This document shows positions 36,301-48,659 of a stretch of 64,000 nt of DNA, one piece after another (positions within the stretch are counted from its first letter, which is position 1; each line of letters begins with the position of its first letter). Made by a program: the position numbers and the translations under genes. The stretch comes from Euclidia mi (Eukaryota; Arthropoda; Insecta; Lepidoptera; Erebidae), in contig OX123183.2 of the NCBI GenBank assembly GCA_944739405.2, positions 93,572,729 to 93,636,728 on the forward strand, read 5' to 3'. The notes below the pieces were generated by a model. The model was not told where the DNA came from and made no database searches. It saw nothing but the letters and a program-made list of their open reading frames with translations.

Positions 36301-36691
36301 AAGGCATATGATTAATACGAAACAATAAATTAATGTCCACTTATTTGTTTGGAATGTTCAAATAAATATTTCAATGTAACAGTTATATAATTAAGCGGGT
36401 TTTGGATCGGTTACTTTCACAGCGCAGTAGTTAACCTGGTCTAGTCTAATTGCCACTCGTTATAAGTGCTTATTTGTTACTGACTTGTAATGATGCTCTA
36501 CGGTAATATGTTTAGCTGGCAGCTATACCACAAAAAACGCTGCTTAATGTATGTTTTTTCTAGTGACATTTTGATGCCTATTTTTTATTTCTACTTCGTT
36601 CCTAGAACATAAAAGTTACTGATCCACTTACACGTGTATTTTTTTTTACGATTATAGTAAGTAAGTGCTGTAAGCCAAGGTACATAATTAC

Positions 36692-36840
36692 CAAAAGAGA
36701 TCTTCGAGTGAGTGTAGTGAACTGTTTCCAAAATGATGTGGAGTATGTGCTTTTTAACGCTAATAGGATTTTGCTTGTGGGATCTTCTTTTGGGGCTGGC
36801 AGGGTTGTCAGACACACTTCTTCGCCTAGATTAAATTTTT
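36692..36840 (-). CDS. ABCG half-transporter exon (linker to membrane domain)
   Basis: The acceptor ttttcag and donor TTTTG|gtaatt bound 149 bp: two bases completing a Glu codon, then 49 codons. The protein KFNLGEEVCLTTLPAPKED is the variable linker, followed by STSFWKQFTTLTRRSLL, the conserved WxQF..L..R block just before helix 1 in ABCG proteins. It ends in phase 0 and joins exon 35347-35533. Confidence 0.92.
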
Positions 36841-37141
36841 CTGAAAATAAATAATATTTTATTTAAATTACATTTATATCGAGGATTTGAATGTTGTATT
36901 TTAAGCTAGCAGTTACACGGTATGAAAAGACAATTTATTTAATTCAAAACGGCTATCAAGGAATAATAACATAAATCTACATAAATAACACAAAAAAACA
37001 AAACAACTGAGAGATCTAATTTTAATTATAAATCATATTTTATGGATGCAAAAAATATTAAACTTGTTTCTGTAATGTCGTTTGTTTTGTTAGGATTTTA
37101 TCTTTCTGTTTTTGCTAAAAGGAGTAATTATATTAACTCAC

Positions 37142-37252
37142 CTTCTAAAATACTATCAGTCTCATGAGATATGTTTGTCACCCATTTCATATTCTTTCCA
37201 TTCTCCGACATTTGTACCAACATGTTTGCGTTTTCCACGCATATTTCGATTA
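37142..37252 (-). CDS. ABCG half-transporter exon (end of the nucleotide-binding domain)
   Basis: The acceptor tttttcag and donor GAAG|gtgagt bound 111 bp. Two bases complete a Leu codon begun in exon 38324-38562, giving NPVDFLIEICVEN, the family's NPADFxxE block. The exon continues ANMLVQMSENGKN and ends in a Ser/Asp-rich stretch. The short intron to the left is 301 bp. Confidence 0.92.
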
Positions 37253-38323
37253 CTGAAAAATAAAAAAGAAATATGGCAATGAATAATGTAGCAATGTATA
37301 AACACGTATAAAATATACAGTATATAATTTTTGGTGATAATATGTACAAACACAATTCCACTGCACGGTTGGCGTAGTGGTTTAAGCGGTCGTAGTGGTT
37401 TAAGTCCTAATGCTTTTCACATAAAAAAAAAAACAAAAAAAACACTTAATTTAAGTTGCGTTTTGATTGTTCGTGCTTCATTCTAACAAGTTTCTTTTCT
37501 AGGCATCAAACATACATTCCGAATTATAGATGTTTTCAATAATTTTTCGATTTCAAATACCTAACATTTAACTGACAGAAAATATTTTTTTAAATCGACC
37601 TACTAACTTACGGGTAGGCACTCAGAATTTTATAATTATGTATGTGTATCTGTAGTTTTTACTTGTACCTATAAGTGGCAAAGCCATAGTTTAAAGAGGT
37701 GTTGGTTTTAGAATATAGTTATATTAAGAATCTCATAGCTAATTCCAACCATAATAACGGGTAGAGTTCACGTAATCTTATATAATACAAAATGTATAAA
37801 TGTTATATCTACTTATTTCAGTTTTCAGCTAGTTTATACGAACTTACTAGGTACTAACTATCATAGTATCATAATACTAAATATTAAATCATAAGTCAAT
37901 AGTAATAGATTAACCTAAACTGCCAAATCACCCTGAACAAAGTATCTACCAATAACACTGATAACTCAAAATGTTAATACCTAAAGTAGGTGATTGTTAC
38001 ATTGTACGCTGCGTGCTCCAAAGACGAACTAGCTCTCTTATACGAGTAGGTTGGTTTCTATTAATTAGGAAAATATATTACATATGTTGTTCTACTAAAC
38101 ATACGAAATTCTGATTGTGCTATTGTAAATGTATGTATGTAACAAATCTGAAGTATAAAATTCAGATAGAGACGGTATTTGAAGATCATAATTGTTTTCA
38201 TGTTCCTCATATTATACAGTTCTTGTGTTGCTCTTGGAGTAGTTTTGACATATTTTGAGGGCATGAAATCCAGCCTGAACCAGTCTATAAACCTTAGTAC
38301 TATAAATAAAGTAAATAACTTAC

Positions 38324-38562
38324 AGAAATCCACAGGATTGTGATATGGCGGGCACATTAGATGCATTTGCTCTAGGTATGGCAGGAGTTGCGGCACAGAC
38401 CCAACGTAGGCACACCTCCCTCCCACCACAGCATAAAGCCTGTCCACCATGTGCAAGAGCGCGGCGGACGGCTGGTGCATCGTCGCTACCACCGTCCGCC
38501 CTTGCCGCGCTAGGAGATGAAGGAGATATACTATTTGCTTCGATATTGAACTATCCAAGCCA
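38324..38562 (-). CDS. ABCG half-transporter exon (D-loop and H-switch)
   Basis: The acceptor ttttccag and donor TTCT|gtaagt bound 239 bp. The first base completes the Ser of SGLDSS, the D-loop that follows Walker B in the preceding exon. It then runs SISKQIVYLLHLLARQGRTV, VVATMHQPSAALLHMVDRLY with the H-switch His of the HQPS motif, and PYLEQMHLMCPPYHNPVDF. All are standard in the second half of ABCG nucleotide-binding domains. The plus-strand frame over this exon (38345-38599) is its shadow. Confidence 0.94.
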
Positions 38563-40705
38563 CTGGAAAAAAGAGAAGTATGGTTATGACACTTATTAAA
38601 AAGTACAGCATTCTTAGCTTGATAATGTTTCTAGGTTGCTGAGGCTGTATACAAATTTGCCATTACATATAGAATGGATTACAGGAAAGAGAACACCGGC
38701 GTGGTTTTAGTTAAAATTCCCAAACCGCTTTAGAGAAGTCTCACAGACTTCTTCCACCGAACTTTAAATTCTGAAGGCCAAAAATAATAGATTGCATAAT
38801 AAAAGACTGCTAATTAGGTCTACATAGATGCTAGTTAAATTTATGCCCCCTTCGCAGGCAAACCTCCTTTCTTCTAATGGGTATGTTTCTACATATCGTC
38901 AATACGAGAAATTCGCATCAGCATAACCAGACACCATTCAATCCAAGACTTTCCTATTTATTTATTTATTTATCGATCGATGGAGTAGCCATTTTGCCAT
39001 GAGGTGACCGTTGTACCCATGGCAACTAATATGATATTTAGTTCGTCAGTATCACGACACGTTATAACCTTTATTATCTAGGCATGATCATTTGCCTACA
39101 AGATAAATATTTGGAGGGCACGACTTTACACAATCAAATCTAAACAAAATAAATCGACAGCTGATAATAATAATTCTGTATAAGCACTCTGTTGGATTTG
39201 TTTAAGGATTTATCACAACATTGTAACAATCAGCAGCGTTTTATTCGAACGAGGTGTGATATTAACATTGTTTTTAATGTTGCTATCTCTATTAACTGTA
39301 TCAATCTGATATCAAGTGATCAGACGGTTTACGATAATGTATCGCGTCATGTCATTTTATGCATTTACTACAGTAACGTAAATGGGAGCTGCGTAAACTT
39401 CGTCATTGTGTTATTGGTGTTTATAGTTAAATCATAACAAAGCAATCGCTTGGCTGACATCAGAAGTTAACATGAGTTTATAAGTTATGCATAAAAATAT
39501 GCTATAGGGTAGAGTCTTATCATATATGCTATGGATTTTAGGCTACGCAAATGTTTTTTTTTTAAATATATTTTTGATAAGTGAATGTCTGTATAGCAGC
39601 GAAATTGGCTACCATGCAATTATTAGTAATTCTATTAACATTATGAATAGCTAACACGATTAGTATACTGCAAAGTCTAACACAAAAGTTTTGACGTTTG
39701 CGTCTACTAAGGAGCCAGTTGAAAACCAGCGTCGGGCAATATGCTGAACTGGCCTCCTATTTTTGTGCAGACGACGGGCGTGTACGATTTGTGCCTTATT
39801 AGGCACAAATCGTCAAAAAAAGAACACAGATATTTCTGTGTTCTTTTTTTTTCGCATTGTTTATGTTATGTTACATGTCCTTCTTCTGTTTAAAAATAAA
39901 CGATTATTTTCTTTTTCTTTTTTTCAAAGTAGTTCTTCACCGGCTTTCCTTGTTCCTAATGTGTAACCCCAGGTCTTTATATGAGTTCTACCATACCCTG
40001 CTCTCATAATTAATTACCCTTTTATTGCAGGGCCATTTTCATAATCGTGCTTAGTAACTAGCAACCACCACGTTTGTTTTTATATGTCATTAGCGTGCCG
40101 CAACTACAATGGTTGAGCCCCACTTGTGCGAAGCACTATATACTTTTTATTGAAGATACATTTTAATTAAATACAGTATCACAACTTTATGGCTGTTATC
40201 TTAAACAATTATTAAATTCTCTGACAAACCATCTGGTTTCTGATAACAGAATGTTGTTGTAAATATGCATACGGAAGGATTATTGCGTCCACAGTGACTT
40301 TGCATACTTATATAAACAACATACATACAATAAAAGTATTTGGTATTGGACGACAATTTGGGGGGAAATCTGCGTTAAATAGTAGCCAGCGTATTGGAAA
40401 AATACTGTAGTTCTCCTCAAGGCTCCATTGAGGTTATATGACATTTCAGGACGTCAACCGGTTGTAGTATAAATAAGGCCCAAAGGTCTTTAGGGGTAAT
40501 TCGCACACCCCGATGGCCCATCGGGGTGTGCGAATTACCCCTACCCCGCGTTTGGAATAGGAGGAGCAGATCCAAACTCGACCTATAGTTTTAGACTCGA
40601 CCCAGGGTTATATCTCCGAATCACAGACCGTGGCTACCGCCACAAGAACAAAAAGATATAAAAAATTCTTCTTAAGTCTAGTTTCACTAAAGTATAGGTT
40701 TTTAC
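38563..40705 (-). other. ABCG intron with short-loop hairpins
   Basis: 2.1 kb with no exon-like frame. It holds a (TATT)n run near 38955, two adjacent hairpins (39784-39850) and a 51-bp near-complete palindrome (40492-40542). Confidence 0.6.
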
Positions 40706-40851
40706 CTAGTAGGTTCATCAAGGAACATGACAGGCGGATCGCTGACCAGTTCCAAGCCTATCGCTAGCCTTTTCCTCTGTCCTCCTGATAATAGTGCTGC
40801 TCGTGTGTGCCTCGCTCTGCTTAAACCAAGAGATGTGATTATTTCTTCTAC
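40706..40851 (-). CDS. ABCG half-transporter exon (ABC signature and Walker B)
   Basis: The acceptor gtttcag and donor CTAG|gtaaaa bound 146 bp, entered in phase 0. The protein [19 protein letters not shown] leads to the ABC signature [12 protein letters not shown], then [15 protein letters not shown], which is Walker B with its catalytic Glu. The last two bases (AG) pair with the first base of exon 38324-38562 to make the Ser of SGLD. These motifs identify an ATP-hydrolysing half-transporter of the ABCG1/4 type. Confidence 0.95.
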
Positions 40852-41441
40852 CTGAAACATTAAAATGCGTCAATTTGGAAAATTATACGAATGAAAGGTC
40901 AATGAAAATAAGTTCGTTGGAAAAACTTGCAACATATTATAGCATCAGTGTTTTACTTAAAATTTGGTATTTTAAGAGCGTGTGAAAGTTAGGATTTGAC
41001 TAATCTTTTTGAGGCAATTTAAGATAATTCATGCCAAGATGTTTGTAGATATTCCGGTACATAGTCGAGCGATCGATGGAGAAGAGAAATGAAAAATATG
41101 TTAAATATCGTCCATTCGAATCGGTTAATAATATATCTAATTGATTAGGTAAGTGGATCATAATCCAGTTAGCGACCGCCATTCATGAAACTTGATGAGC
41201 TTTTTACATTTATATTATGTAGAGGCTAGCTTATACCACTTAGTTGAATGGTTTTTAGTGTACTCAAAAATATTATATTGTATTTTGCTTCAGCATTTAT
41301 TTTCTTTGCGGGTCATACTCATCAGCATAATCCTTTATAGTCCTCTTGATATTCATAATGAGATATTGTTTGAGGAGTATGTATTTTGATAATAAGTTTA
41401 TAGGCTCGTGACAAATAGTCTTATCTTAAAATACTGCTTTA

Positions 41442-41858
41442 CATACATATATACATAACGTCACGCCTTTTATCCCCGAAGGGGTAGGCAGAGGTGTATT
41501 TCTACACCCACCCTTCGCCAGACATACTTTGGTCCCACGTAATAAGGGGCGAGCCTATTGCCGTACCGGGCACATTTCCAGACTTCGTGCTGCTACTGAG
41601 AATTTCGTGACAGAAAAACCTAATAACACTGCCCGACCCAGGAATCGAACCCGGGACCTCCCGATCCCTCGCGCACATTTATGCCGCGAGACCAACGAGG
41701 CAGTCGTATAGGGTTTGATGTCGAGTTTTCCGTCTCTACGCAAAGATGGTATTTGCATCGTGTTATCCCTTAGTCGCCTCTTACGACACCCACGGGATGA
41801 TAGGGGGTGGTGACACTTGTATTCTATGCCGTCAACCACATGGCACTCAACCACACGG
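41442..41858 (-). mobile_element. SINE (type A) with tRNA-like middle, minus orientation
   Basis: Flanked by actgcttta at 41433-41441 and 41859-41867. It is nearly identical in reverse complement to 50580-50989: head cgtgtggttgacggcataga, tRNA-like core with tggtctcgcggcat and B box ggttcgattcc, and tail ccttcggggataaaaggcgtga plus (gtat)n. The two copies share a 94-codon open frame, which is only a by-product of their similarity. Confidence 0.85.
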
Positions 41859-42439
41859 ACTGCTTTATTTATATTAATGACTAATGCTACTTTCCTCAAT
41901 AAAAAGCAAATAAATTTGGATCTAAAAATAAACGGCTGACTCACATTGAAAGGACTCATCTGATCACCGACTGTTATCTATTATTTAATCTAGATAATTG
42001 AAGGTTATCGATGATACATCAACCTGTGAAATCACAGTGACTGGTAGCTGAGTCACTGTTTACAAATACTTTCATACGGAGCATTGAAACTCGCTAGACA
42101 ATTCACAACGCAGTACAGTTATCAATTGTTTGCTTTTTAATTGTACTAATTTTCACAGGTTTTGCGCCCTAAAAAGAACACTTTTCTATTTAAGTCTGCT
42201 TTACTTTTTCTTCACTGCAATGAAAATGTTTATAACTTATAAGGAAAGTTGTTCAATGGCGTATACAATGTTTGGGGAGATCTTATGCCTTTGTCCAACA
42301 GGATATTGCGACAGTTTTTATGAATATCATGTACCTAGAGCTAATACGCGATACGATATGACGTTTGTAAATGTATTTTATTTAGGATTATATTATTTAC
42401 AATTTCACACAATAAATACACCATCCCCACAAAAATGCT

Positions 42440-42590
42440 ATAATTATTCCTGTCCATCCCAAGGTTGCCTGGCAGTGCTCGCCCATGGCGATAAGGCCGC
42501 CGTTTGTACATGAAATATATATATAGCTTTAAGTTACTATATTAAATGTACTGTACTTTGGTGTGAAATAAAGAATACATCTATCTATCT
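42440..42590 (+). repeat. Lepidopteran LINE-tail-like repeat
   Basis: Contains cccaaggttgcctgg, gcgataaggccgcc and gtgtgaaataaagaa, ending in (atct)n. I recall these words as a common repeat tail in lepidopteran sequences. A diverged piece lies at about 58625-58690. Confidence 0.5.
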
Positions 42591-42619
42591 ACACTTTTCA
42601 TAGTAATTAATATCTTCAT

Positions 42620-42919
42620 CATCGTAAGCAGCGATAGCCTAGTGGAGAGACCGACAGACTGCTACGCAGAGGCTTTTCGGATGAATGACTTTTCGGAGTT
42701 ATGTGCGTATTCAATTGTTAATTATCGCTTGCTAAACGGTGAAGGAAAACATCGTGAGGAAACCTGCATGTCTGACAGTTCTCCATAATGTTCTCGAAAG
42801 ACATGTGAAGTCTGCCAACCCACACTAGGCTAGCGTGGTGGACTATGGCCTTACCCTTCTCATAGTGAGAAGAGGCCCGTACCCAGCAGTGGGACAATTT
42901 ATATAGAGGGCTGATGATG
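42620..42919 (+). mobile_element. tRNA-headed SINE, type 2, with 11-bp target duplication
   Basis: Flanked by aatatcttcat at 42609-42619 and 42920-42930. The head gcagcgatagcctagtgg is the same as in type 1 (8270), here missing the B box, while the second half is different: gaggaaacctgcatgtctga, then cagcagtgggacaatttata and gctgatgatga. A minus-strand copy lies at 46236-46577 and a fragment at 44690-44780. Confidence 0.85.
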
Positions 42920-43243
42920 AATATCTTCATGACTTAAAATTTCTTTATGTCATGAAGATAATCGAGATCGAAGATAATCGAATACATGGATCGTGAATGA
43001 GTGACCGCTTTATAGCATTTATGTCACAGCGCTATCATGTTTCTAAGGGCACGGCAGTTGATTTGTGTAGTTACGTTTTAAGTTGTCTTACGTCAAGATG
43101 GGAGGAGGAGGCTGAGCAGCCAAATCGAAGACACTGGAGGCAACCTGGCATCAGCAGAGGCTTTTCGCTCACGTGAAGAGAACAAAACCATTTATAGCTA
43201 GATAGATAGACAATTTATTTTAATAGTACTTGAAAATACTTAC

Positions 43244-43430
43244 CCGGCGTTTTTTTTGGTCCGAACTGATATGATTCCCTAGTTTGAGGTTAGCGGCAAT
43301 GTGCAGTGATTCTTGTATCGTGAGCATGTCTTGTACTTTGTCGTCCTGTAGTATGTAGCACGATCTCCGCCGAAATAACTTTTCATTCCGTAACCGTCCG
43401 TTTATGAAGATAGAACCGTTAGAGGGTTGC
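43244..43430 (-). CDS. ABCG half-transporter, first exon visible (Q-loop)
   Basis: The acceptor ctttcag and donor CCGG|gtaagt bound 187 bp. One base completes a codon from a missing upstream exon, then 62 codons follow: GSIFINGRLRNEKLF, RRSCYILQDDKVQDML with the Q-loop Gln, LTIQESLHIAANLKLG and QKKRR. This segment follows directly after Walker A in ABCG1/4-type proteins. The exon with Walker A and the initiator Met was searched for up to 64000 and not found; the gene probably starts beyond the window. Confidence 0.93.
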
Positions 43431-46235
43431 CTGAAAGAAAGAAAGAGTACGATTAGTAAAATATGAAGAATGTTAAAATGGTTTTTATATAGTAAATAGC
43501 TCTATATTTGTAACTTTCAAGGAATTTTCGTCTTACGGCCCACGGGTCAACCTTGAGGTAGTGTAAAATGGCGCTTAAGCACTTGAGCATTCACCTGTAA
43601 TGAGCATTCTTTGAATATAGATAATACACAGAATTCACACTACAATGGCGGTAAAACCAATGTATTTACTTGAATTTGACTTATGATTTTAATCTAGGGA
43701 AGAATCTTCGTAGTTTGTCACCAATTTTAACTTGACAAATGATGGGCTTACTCAGAATAAATATCGATAAAATATAGACAATAGATCCTTAGATTTGATT
43801 TACTCAGAATTAATTTCAATAGAATGTTGATAAACTCTCGATATCGATAAATAAATTTGGACGTAGGCACAAACACTTGTGTGATTTATTAAACTTGTTC
43901 AAATTACAATCTGCATTTTATTATTTTGATACGTCATTTGTTTATGTAACTTACTCTAGAAATAATTCATAAGTGAAACTGAAGCAAACATATCGGGTAA
44001 AACTGCTGTTGTAGTGCGATTTCTATATTTTTTCTATATTCTACGGACTATTTGAATTTAGAGTGTTCGTTAGAATGATCGGTTCGACAACACAGAAAAC
44101 GACGAATGCTCGCTGTTCTGTTACAAGTGAATGCTCAGGTGGATCAGTGCCATTAGGCCAAGGTATAAATGCTTTATTTGATACGATTTTTTCATCTACG
44201 TACACCGTGGGAGGACTTTATGCCTGAAACTGCGCTAAAGACTCGTTAATAAATTTCGCATTGTGTCTCTAGAGACAAAAATGACACAATTCTAAATCGT
44301 ATTTTTTTAAAAGAAAAGCAAACTATAGAGTTTGTTTTATTTTTATTATCATTAATAGCTAAAATAATAATATAACTGTAACATTTTAGAAATAGGTAGA
44401 TACATAATAGATATACCTATATAAGTTTAGCTATTATGCTAATGAAACATGTTTTGAGTCTCAATGATGGAGTCAAAGCTAAAAAACAACAGCAAGAAGT
44501 GCCGATACCTTGAATGTAATTGCTTCAAATACTGCGCGCAGAGTTTCCTCACAAACGATTCCGGAGTTACAAACACAGAGACAGACCAACAGAGACAAAG
44601 AAAAACGTGGCGGTGCACTTCGTAAAATGCATAAAAGATAGACACATTTTTTATCAATGTATGTAGGGCTGTAAGTGGAATAGATAAATAATTAATAAAT
44701 ATGTTTTCAAAGGACATGCGCAGTCTGTATTAACCCGCACTAGGTCAGCGAGGTGGACTATGGCCTTACCCTTCACTACATAGTATAAAACAAAGACTGT
44801 CTTTTGTCTGTCACTCCCTATGCTTAAATCTGAAAAAGTACGCAACGGATTTTAATGCGGTTTGTTTAATATATAGAATGTTTCAAGAGGAAGGTTTATA
44901 TGTATAATAGACGCGGGCGAAGCCGCTGGCGCCGTCTAGTTTCATAATAAAAAGAAGATGTGGGGCAGATTATTAAATAAAATACTCATCCAAAGCATGT
45001 GTGAAGCAACAGACCCTTATAATTTACGCACCAGACACTACTTGTTTACAGACGCCGGTGATAGTGATACTCATATAATAAATAAATAATAAATAAATAA
45101 TCTTTATTGTTCAGAAAAATACATATTAAAAAGGATACATCACTGGTCCCCACACTAGGATTCCCTGTGTCGTGGAGGCCAGTCGCTTTCATCATGGTAC
45201 AAAACAAATAAAATCTATGTAGCATACATATCTTTTAATAAATATTCATAGGTAGGATTTATTTTTATCTCCAAAAGATAATATGTTATTTTTACACGTT
45301 TATGAAGTAAACAGTAAACACAAGGGAAAGCTGTTTATGCACTATAAGGATTTAAATGCATATCTGATTAAGATAAAATATTCAATAACCTATGAAAAGT
45401 TATTAATAATAATATTAATGTCTGTGTCAAGTCTGTTGAGTCTATTGGAATACTTCGTAGGTAAATTAAATTCATCAACCGTTACTGACTGACTGACAGA
45501 CAAAGCACAGCTTAAAGTACTGTGAGCAAGATGCTTTTGGCTATCTAGAATGTATGCTCCTTAGAGAGTGTAGAGAAGCACTAAGAATAGATTTTGCGAA
45601 ATTCAAATGAGCTTTGGAACGTTCAACTAAAAATAAAATGTGCGGGCTTGCTATGGGCATACTCAATTTTTTCATATTTAAAAAAGACAAATCCTGCGCT
45701 AGGTTTCAATCCTGTATCGCGAGGGGCTCTACAAACATTAATGATACTGTGGGAATCGAATTTACGACATGCGTCACAGACCGAAACGGCAAAGCGACCG
45801 GTAAATAACGCCATCTACGCAGCAAAAATATGGTTAATTGGTTTGTTCCCAAAAAAAATATTTTACTACTTTGAAAGTACATAATTATGTCACGTTTAAG
45901 CGTTAGGTGGTAGCCAAAAGTATCCTTCCAATAGTTTAATCACAATTTTATACGTCATATCTGATATGAACTCTACGTTGTATATACAAAGTAATCCTTA
46001 CGTATTTGGCGGATTTCCGGATTTAGTATTTATTTTTCAGCTGATTTGTTCTGAGATAAATTATTTGAAAATGGCTGCTAATTGTACAAAAGTGCAAATG
46101 ATCCTGCTGAAAGATTGTGATTGATAATAAGTGTTTATCTCACTCGATGAGTTTTCAAGTTTGACTGTAATGTTTTTCAGCGTCAAAGGTTCTCGATTGA
46201 AAACAAAGGATTTCTTTTAGTACCTATTTATATAT
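43431..46235. other. Non-coding stretch, probably ABCG intron
   Basis: No gene supported. It includes a type 2 SINE fragment (44690-44780), a block ending gcgggcgaagccgctgg (about 44910-44940), a LINE 3'-tail-like block (45060-45205), and an old tRNA-like segment on the minus strand near 45700-45800 (aaattcgattccc). Confidence 0.4.
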
Positions 46236-46577
46236 CATCATCATCAGCCCTGTATATAAATTGTCCCACTGTTGCGGACGGGTCTCTTCTCACTATGAGA
46301 AGGGTCATAGCCACCATAGTCCACCACGCTGGCCAGACAGAGGTTGGCAGACTTCACATGTCTTTTGAGAAGTGTTTCGATGTGTGAGAACATTATCGAG
46401 AACTCTCAGACATGCAGGTTTCCTCACGATGTTTTCCTTCACCGATAAGCAAACGATAATTAACAATTTAATACGCACTTAACTTCGAAAAGTCATTGGT
46501 GCGTGCCGTGGATTCGAACCCGAGACCCTCTGCGTAGCAGTCTGTCGATCTCTCCACTCGACTATCTCTGCTTATAA
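46236..46577 (-). mobile_element. tRNA-headed SINE, type 2, full length, minus orientation
   Basis: Flanked by the 15-bp repeat tacctatttatatat at 46221-46235 and 46578-46592. The reverse complement has a tRNA head with an intact B box (ggttcgaatcc) and ends ctgatgatgatga. It shows the complete form of the copy at 42620-42919. Confidence 0.87.
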
Positions 46578-46592
46578 TACCTATTTATATAT

Positions 46593-47937
46593 AAATAAGG
46601 ATATTAAGCGTTTGCTCAATTTTTCTAGCTGTATTTAATTTAATCTTGCTGCAGGTGTAAAATTCATGCTACGATAAACACGATATAGGTATTAAATTAA
46701 AAAAAGTTGGCATTGATAGGTTATTAAAATCGAACGATTAAATTAAGAGTGCTGATAATCACGTGATTTCCTAATTCATTGATTCTTTGTTCTTAACTAC
46801 AGTAAACACGGCAAGGAGAATTTAATGTTATTCGTTTTTTACGATATTACAGATTGTAATAAGAATAATATACATGCCATACCTACATAGTTACATTTTT
46901 TATATACCCCGTCACAAGAAGCTATATACATTTAGTAAATAAAAACTCCTACTAAGTGCCATTGCCATAATTTAATTAACAACCCATTAACAACCTCCAA
47001 TTTTTTTATGGGATGCCATTTCGGAGTAAGTTCACTCTGACGTTCTCATTCGTATCCCTATTTAAAACTGTTTTTATGATACAACTGTATTTTATTTGCT
47101 CACAGGTTGCGAATCCCTGAATGTTTTCAAATAAATAGCTTATCCTGATGGGTACGAAGTTAATACTTAAACTACAATTTTGAAAATATATTTTGTGCTT
47201 GCTTCACAACAGTAACTATTGAACTATTGCGGAACAGATCAATTACTGCACGATTGACCACCACGGAGGCAGAACGGTAGCTTCTCATCTTATTACCTTT
47301 GACTCACCGACAGCCATACAAGAATTTAGACCATGAGGAAGTATCCAATAATTGACCTGTTTCATTTCCTTTATCTAAATGTCATGTTTCATTACTGGCA
47401 AAATTAACATAGCTTTACAGAATATGTTGATTAGAACACATAGATTCTTCAATAAATATTTCAAATGTTCTTGTTGATGAAGAATATCTTATCAGCTGTC
47501 GTTTGCGTGCATGATTGGAAACAAAGAGATATATATCATGACGTAAGCATAATAGTTGCATTGAATAGTAAAACTCATAACAACACTTGTATTCGCGGTT
47601 ATAAGGCAGCTGAGATTGATTTGCGCGCCTCGCACGGTTCTTGACATATACATATCAAGTTTCTTCATAGATCAAAGTATGTCATAACATTGACATAATT
47701 ATGTATTACATACATATATGTACATCTGTTTATATTTTTCTGGATACTAAGACGACGCAACTCGTTGCAGTGGTCGTCATAGCTGATGCAGAAATGAATT
47801 GCAAACAATATATTGAATAACAAATAACAGATTCAGTTGCGTTATTACCCAACTGAATTTTTGTTTTAGTTTAGTTTTATAATTGTATGAAGTGTAGGCG
47901 TGTATTGGTAAATATTAGTTTTTAAATTTGGTTGGTT
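46593..47937. other. Non-coding AT-rich stretch
   Basis: Nothing recognisable; AT-rich with no supported frame. Confidence 0.45.
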
Positions 47938-48115
47938 TGACGACTTGGTGGCGTAGCGATTGAGTAAACGACTGCCATGCCGAAGGTCGCGGGTTAAATT
48001 CCCGCTGAAATCAAACATTTGGGTGCGTAAATATAAATGTTTTACTTGGTCTGGATGTTTGTATGTTTGTCCATTGTCTAGTACTAACACAAGCTCTGCT
48101 TAAATTGGAATAAGA
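47938..48115 (+). mobile_element. tRNA-derived SINE of another family
   Basis: The A-box-like tggcgtagcgattgag is followed by a B box (gggttaaattccc) at the right distance. The body ends with acacaagctctgcttaaattgg. Reverse-complement fragments of that end lie at 18557 and 18683. Confidence 0.6.
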
Positions 48116-48659
48116 TGGTGATATGCATATTGTGGTAGAATATTAATACGGTATTATAAAAGGGTGTAGGATTCACGTTGGTAAGGCATATCCCGCATAT
48201 AAGCATATTGAGCCTATAAGCATATTGTACACGACTGTGACGCTATAGTTTCTATTTAATAAAACTGACGTTACCTCGAGTTTTATTTTCGATAATTTTT
48301 CACAATAACATTACAGATTATTAATTTTAACTATATACATTACTATCTTAAATGATCATAATTTCTAAGAATATACTGGGTGTAAGGAACGGTGTACCGA
48401 AAACTGATACCAATGATTCAGTACATTATACTGAGACCCTTGGCGGTCGAATTTTCCGGAAAAATCTAAGAACTCGACAATTTTCTCAGAATTTTACAAA
48501 AATATTAATGCGGGTCGACTACAGTAACTATTTCCATTACATTATATGGCAAAAAAATGCAAAAGAATCATCGGAAAATTCATGAACATTTGCCGGGAAA
48601 TGCGACCGCCAATAGCCTCAGTATCATGTACTGAATCACTGGTATATATTAAAGTGAAA

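Larger units (their letters stand above)
40852..43243 (-). other. ABCG intron with two SINEs
   Basis: 2.4 kb. It contains the SINEs at 41442-41858 and 42620-42919, a LINE-tail-like repeat at 42440-42590, and a 12-bp hairpin at 42922-42960. No exon fits the ABCG reading. Confidence 0.6.

Noticed and set aside
38345..38599. Plus-strand frame of 84 codons
   Set aside because: It lies opposite an ABCG exon with complete motifs and splice sites; it is a shadow.
42130..42513. 127-codon plus-strand frame
   Set aside because: Its end is a common repeat tail and the rest is hydrophobic AT-driven sequence within an ABCG intron.
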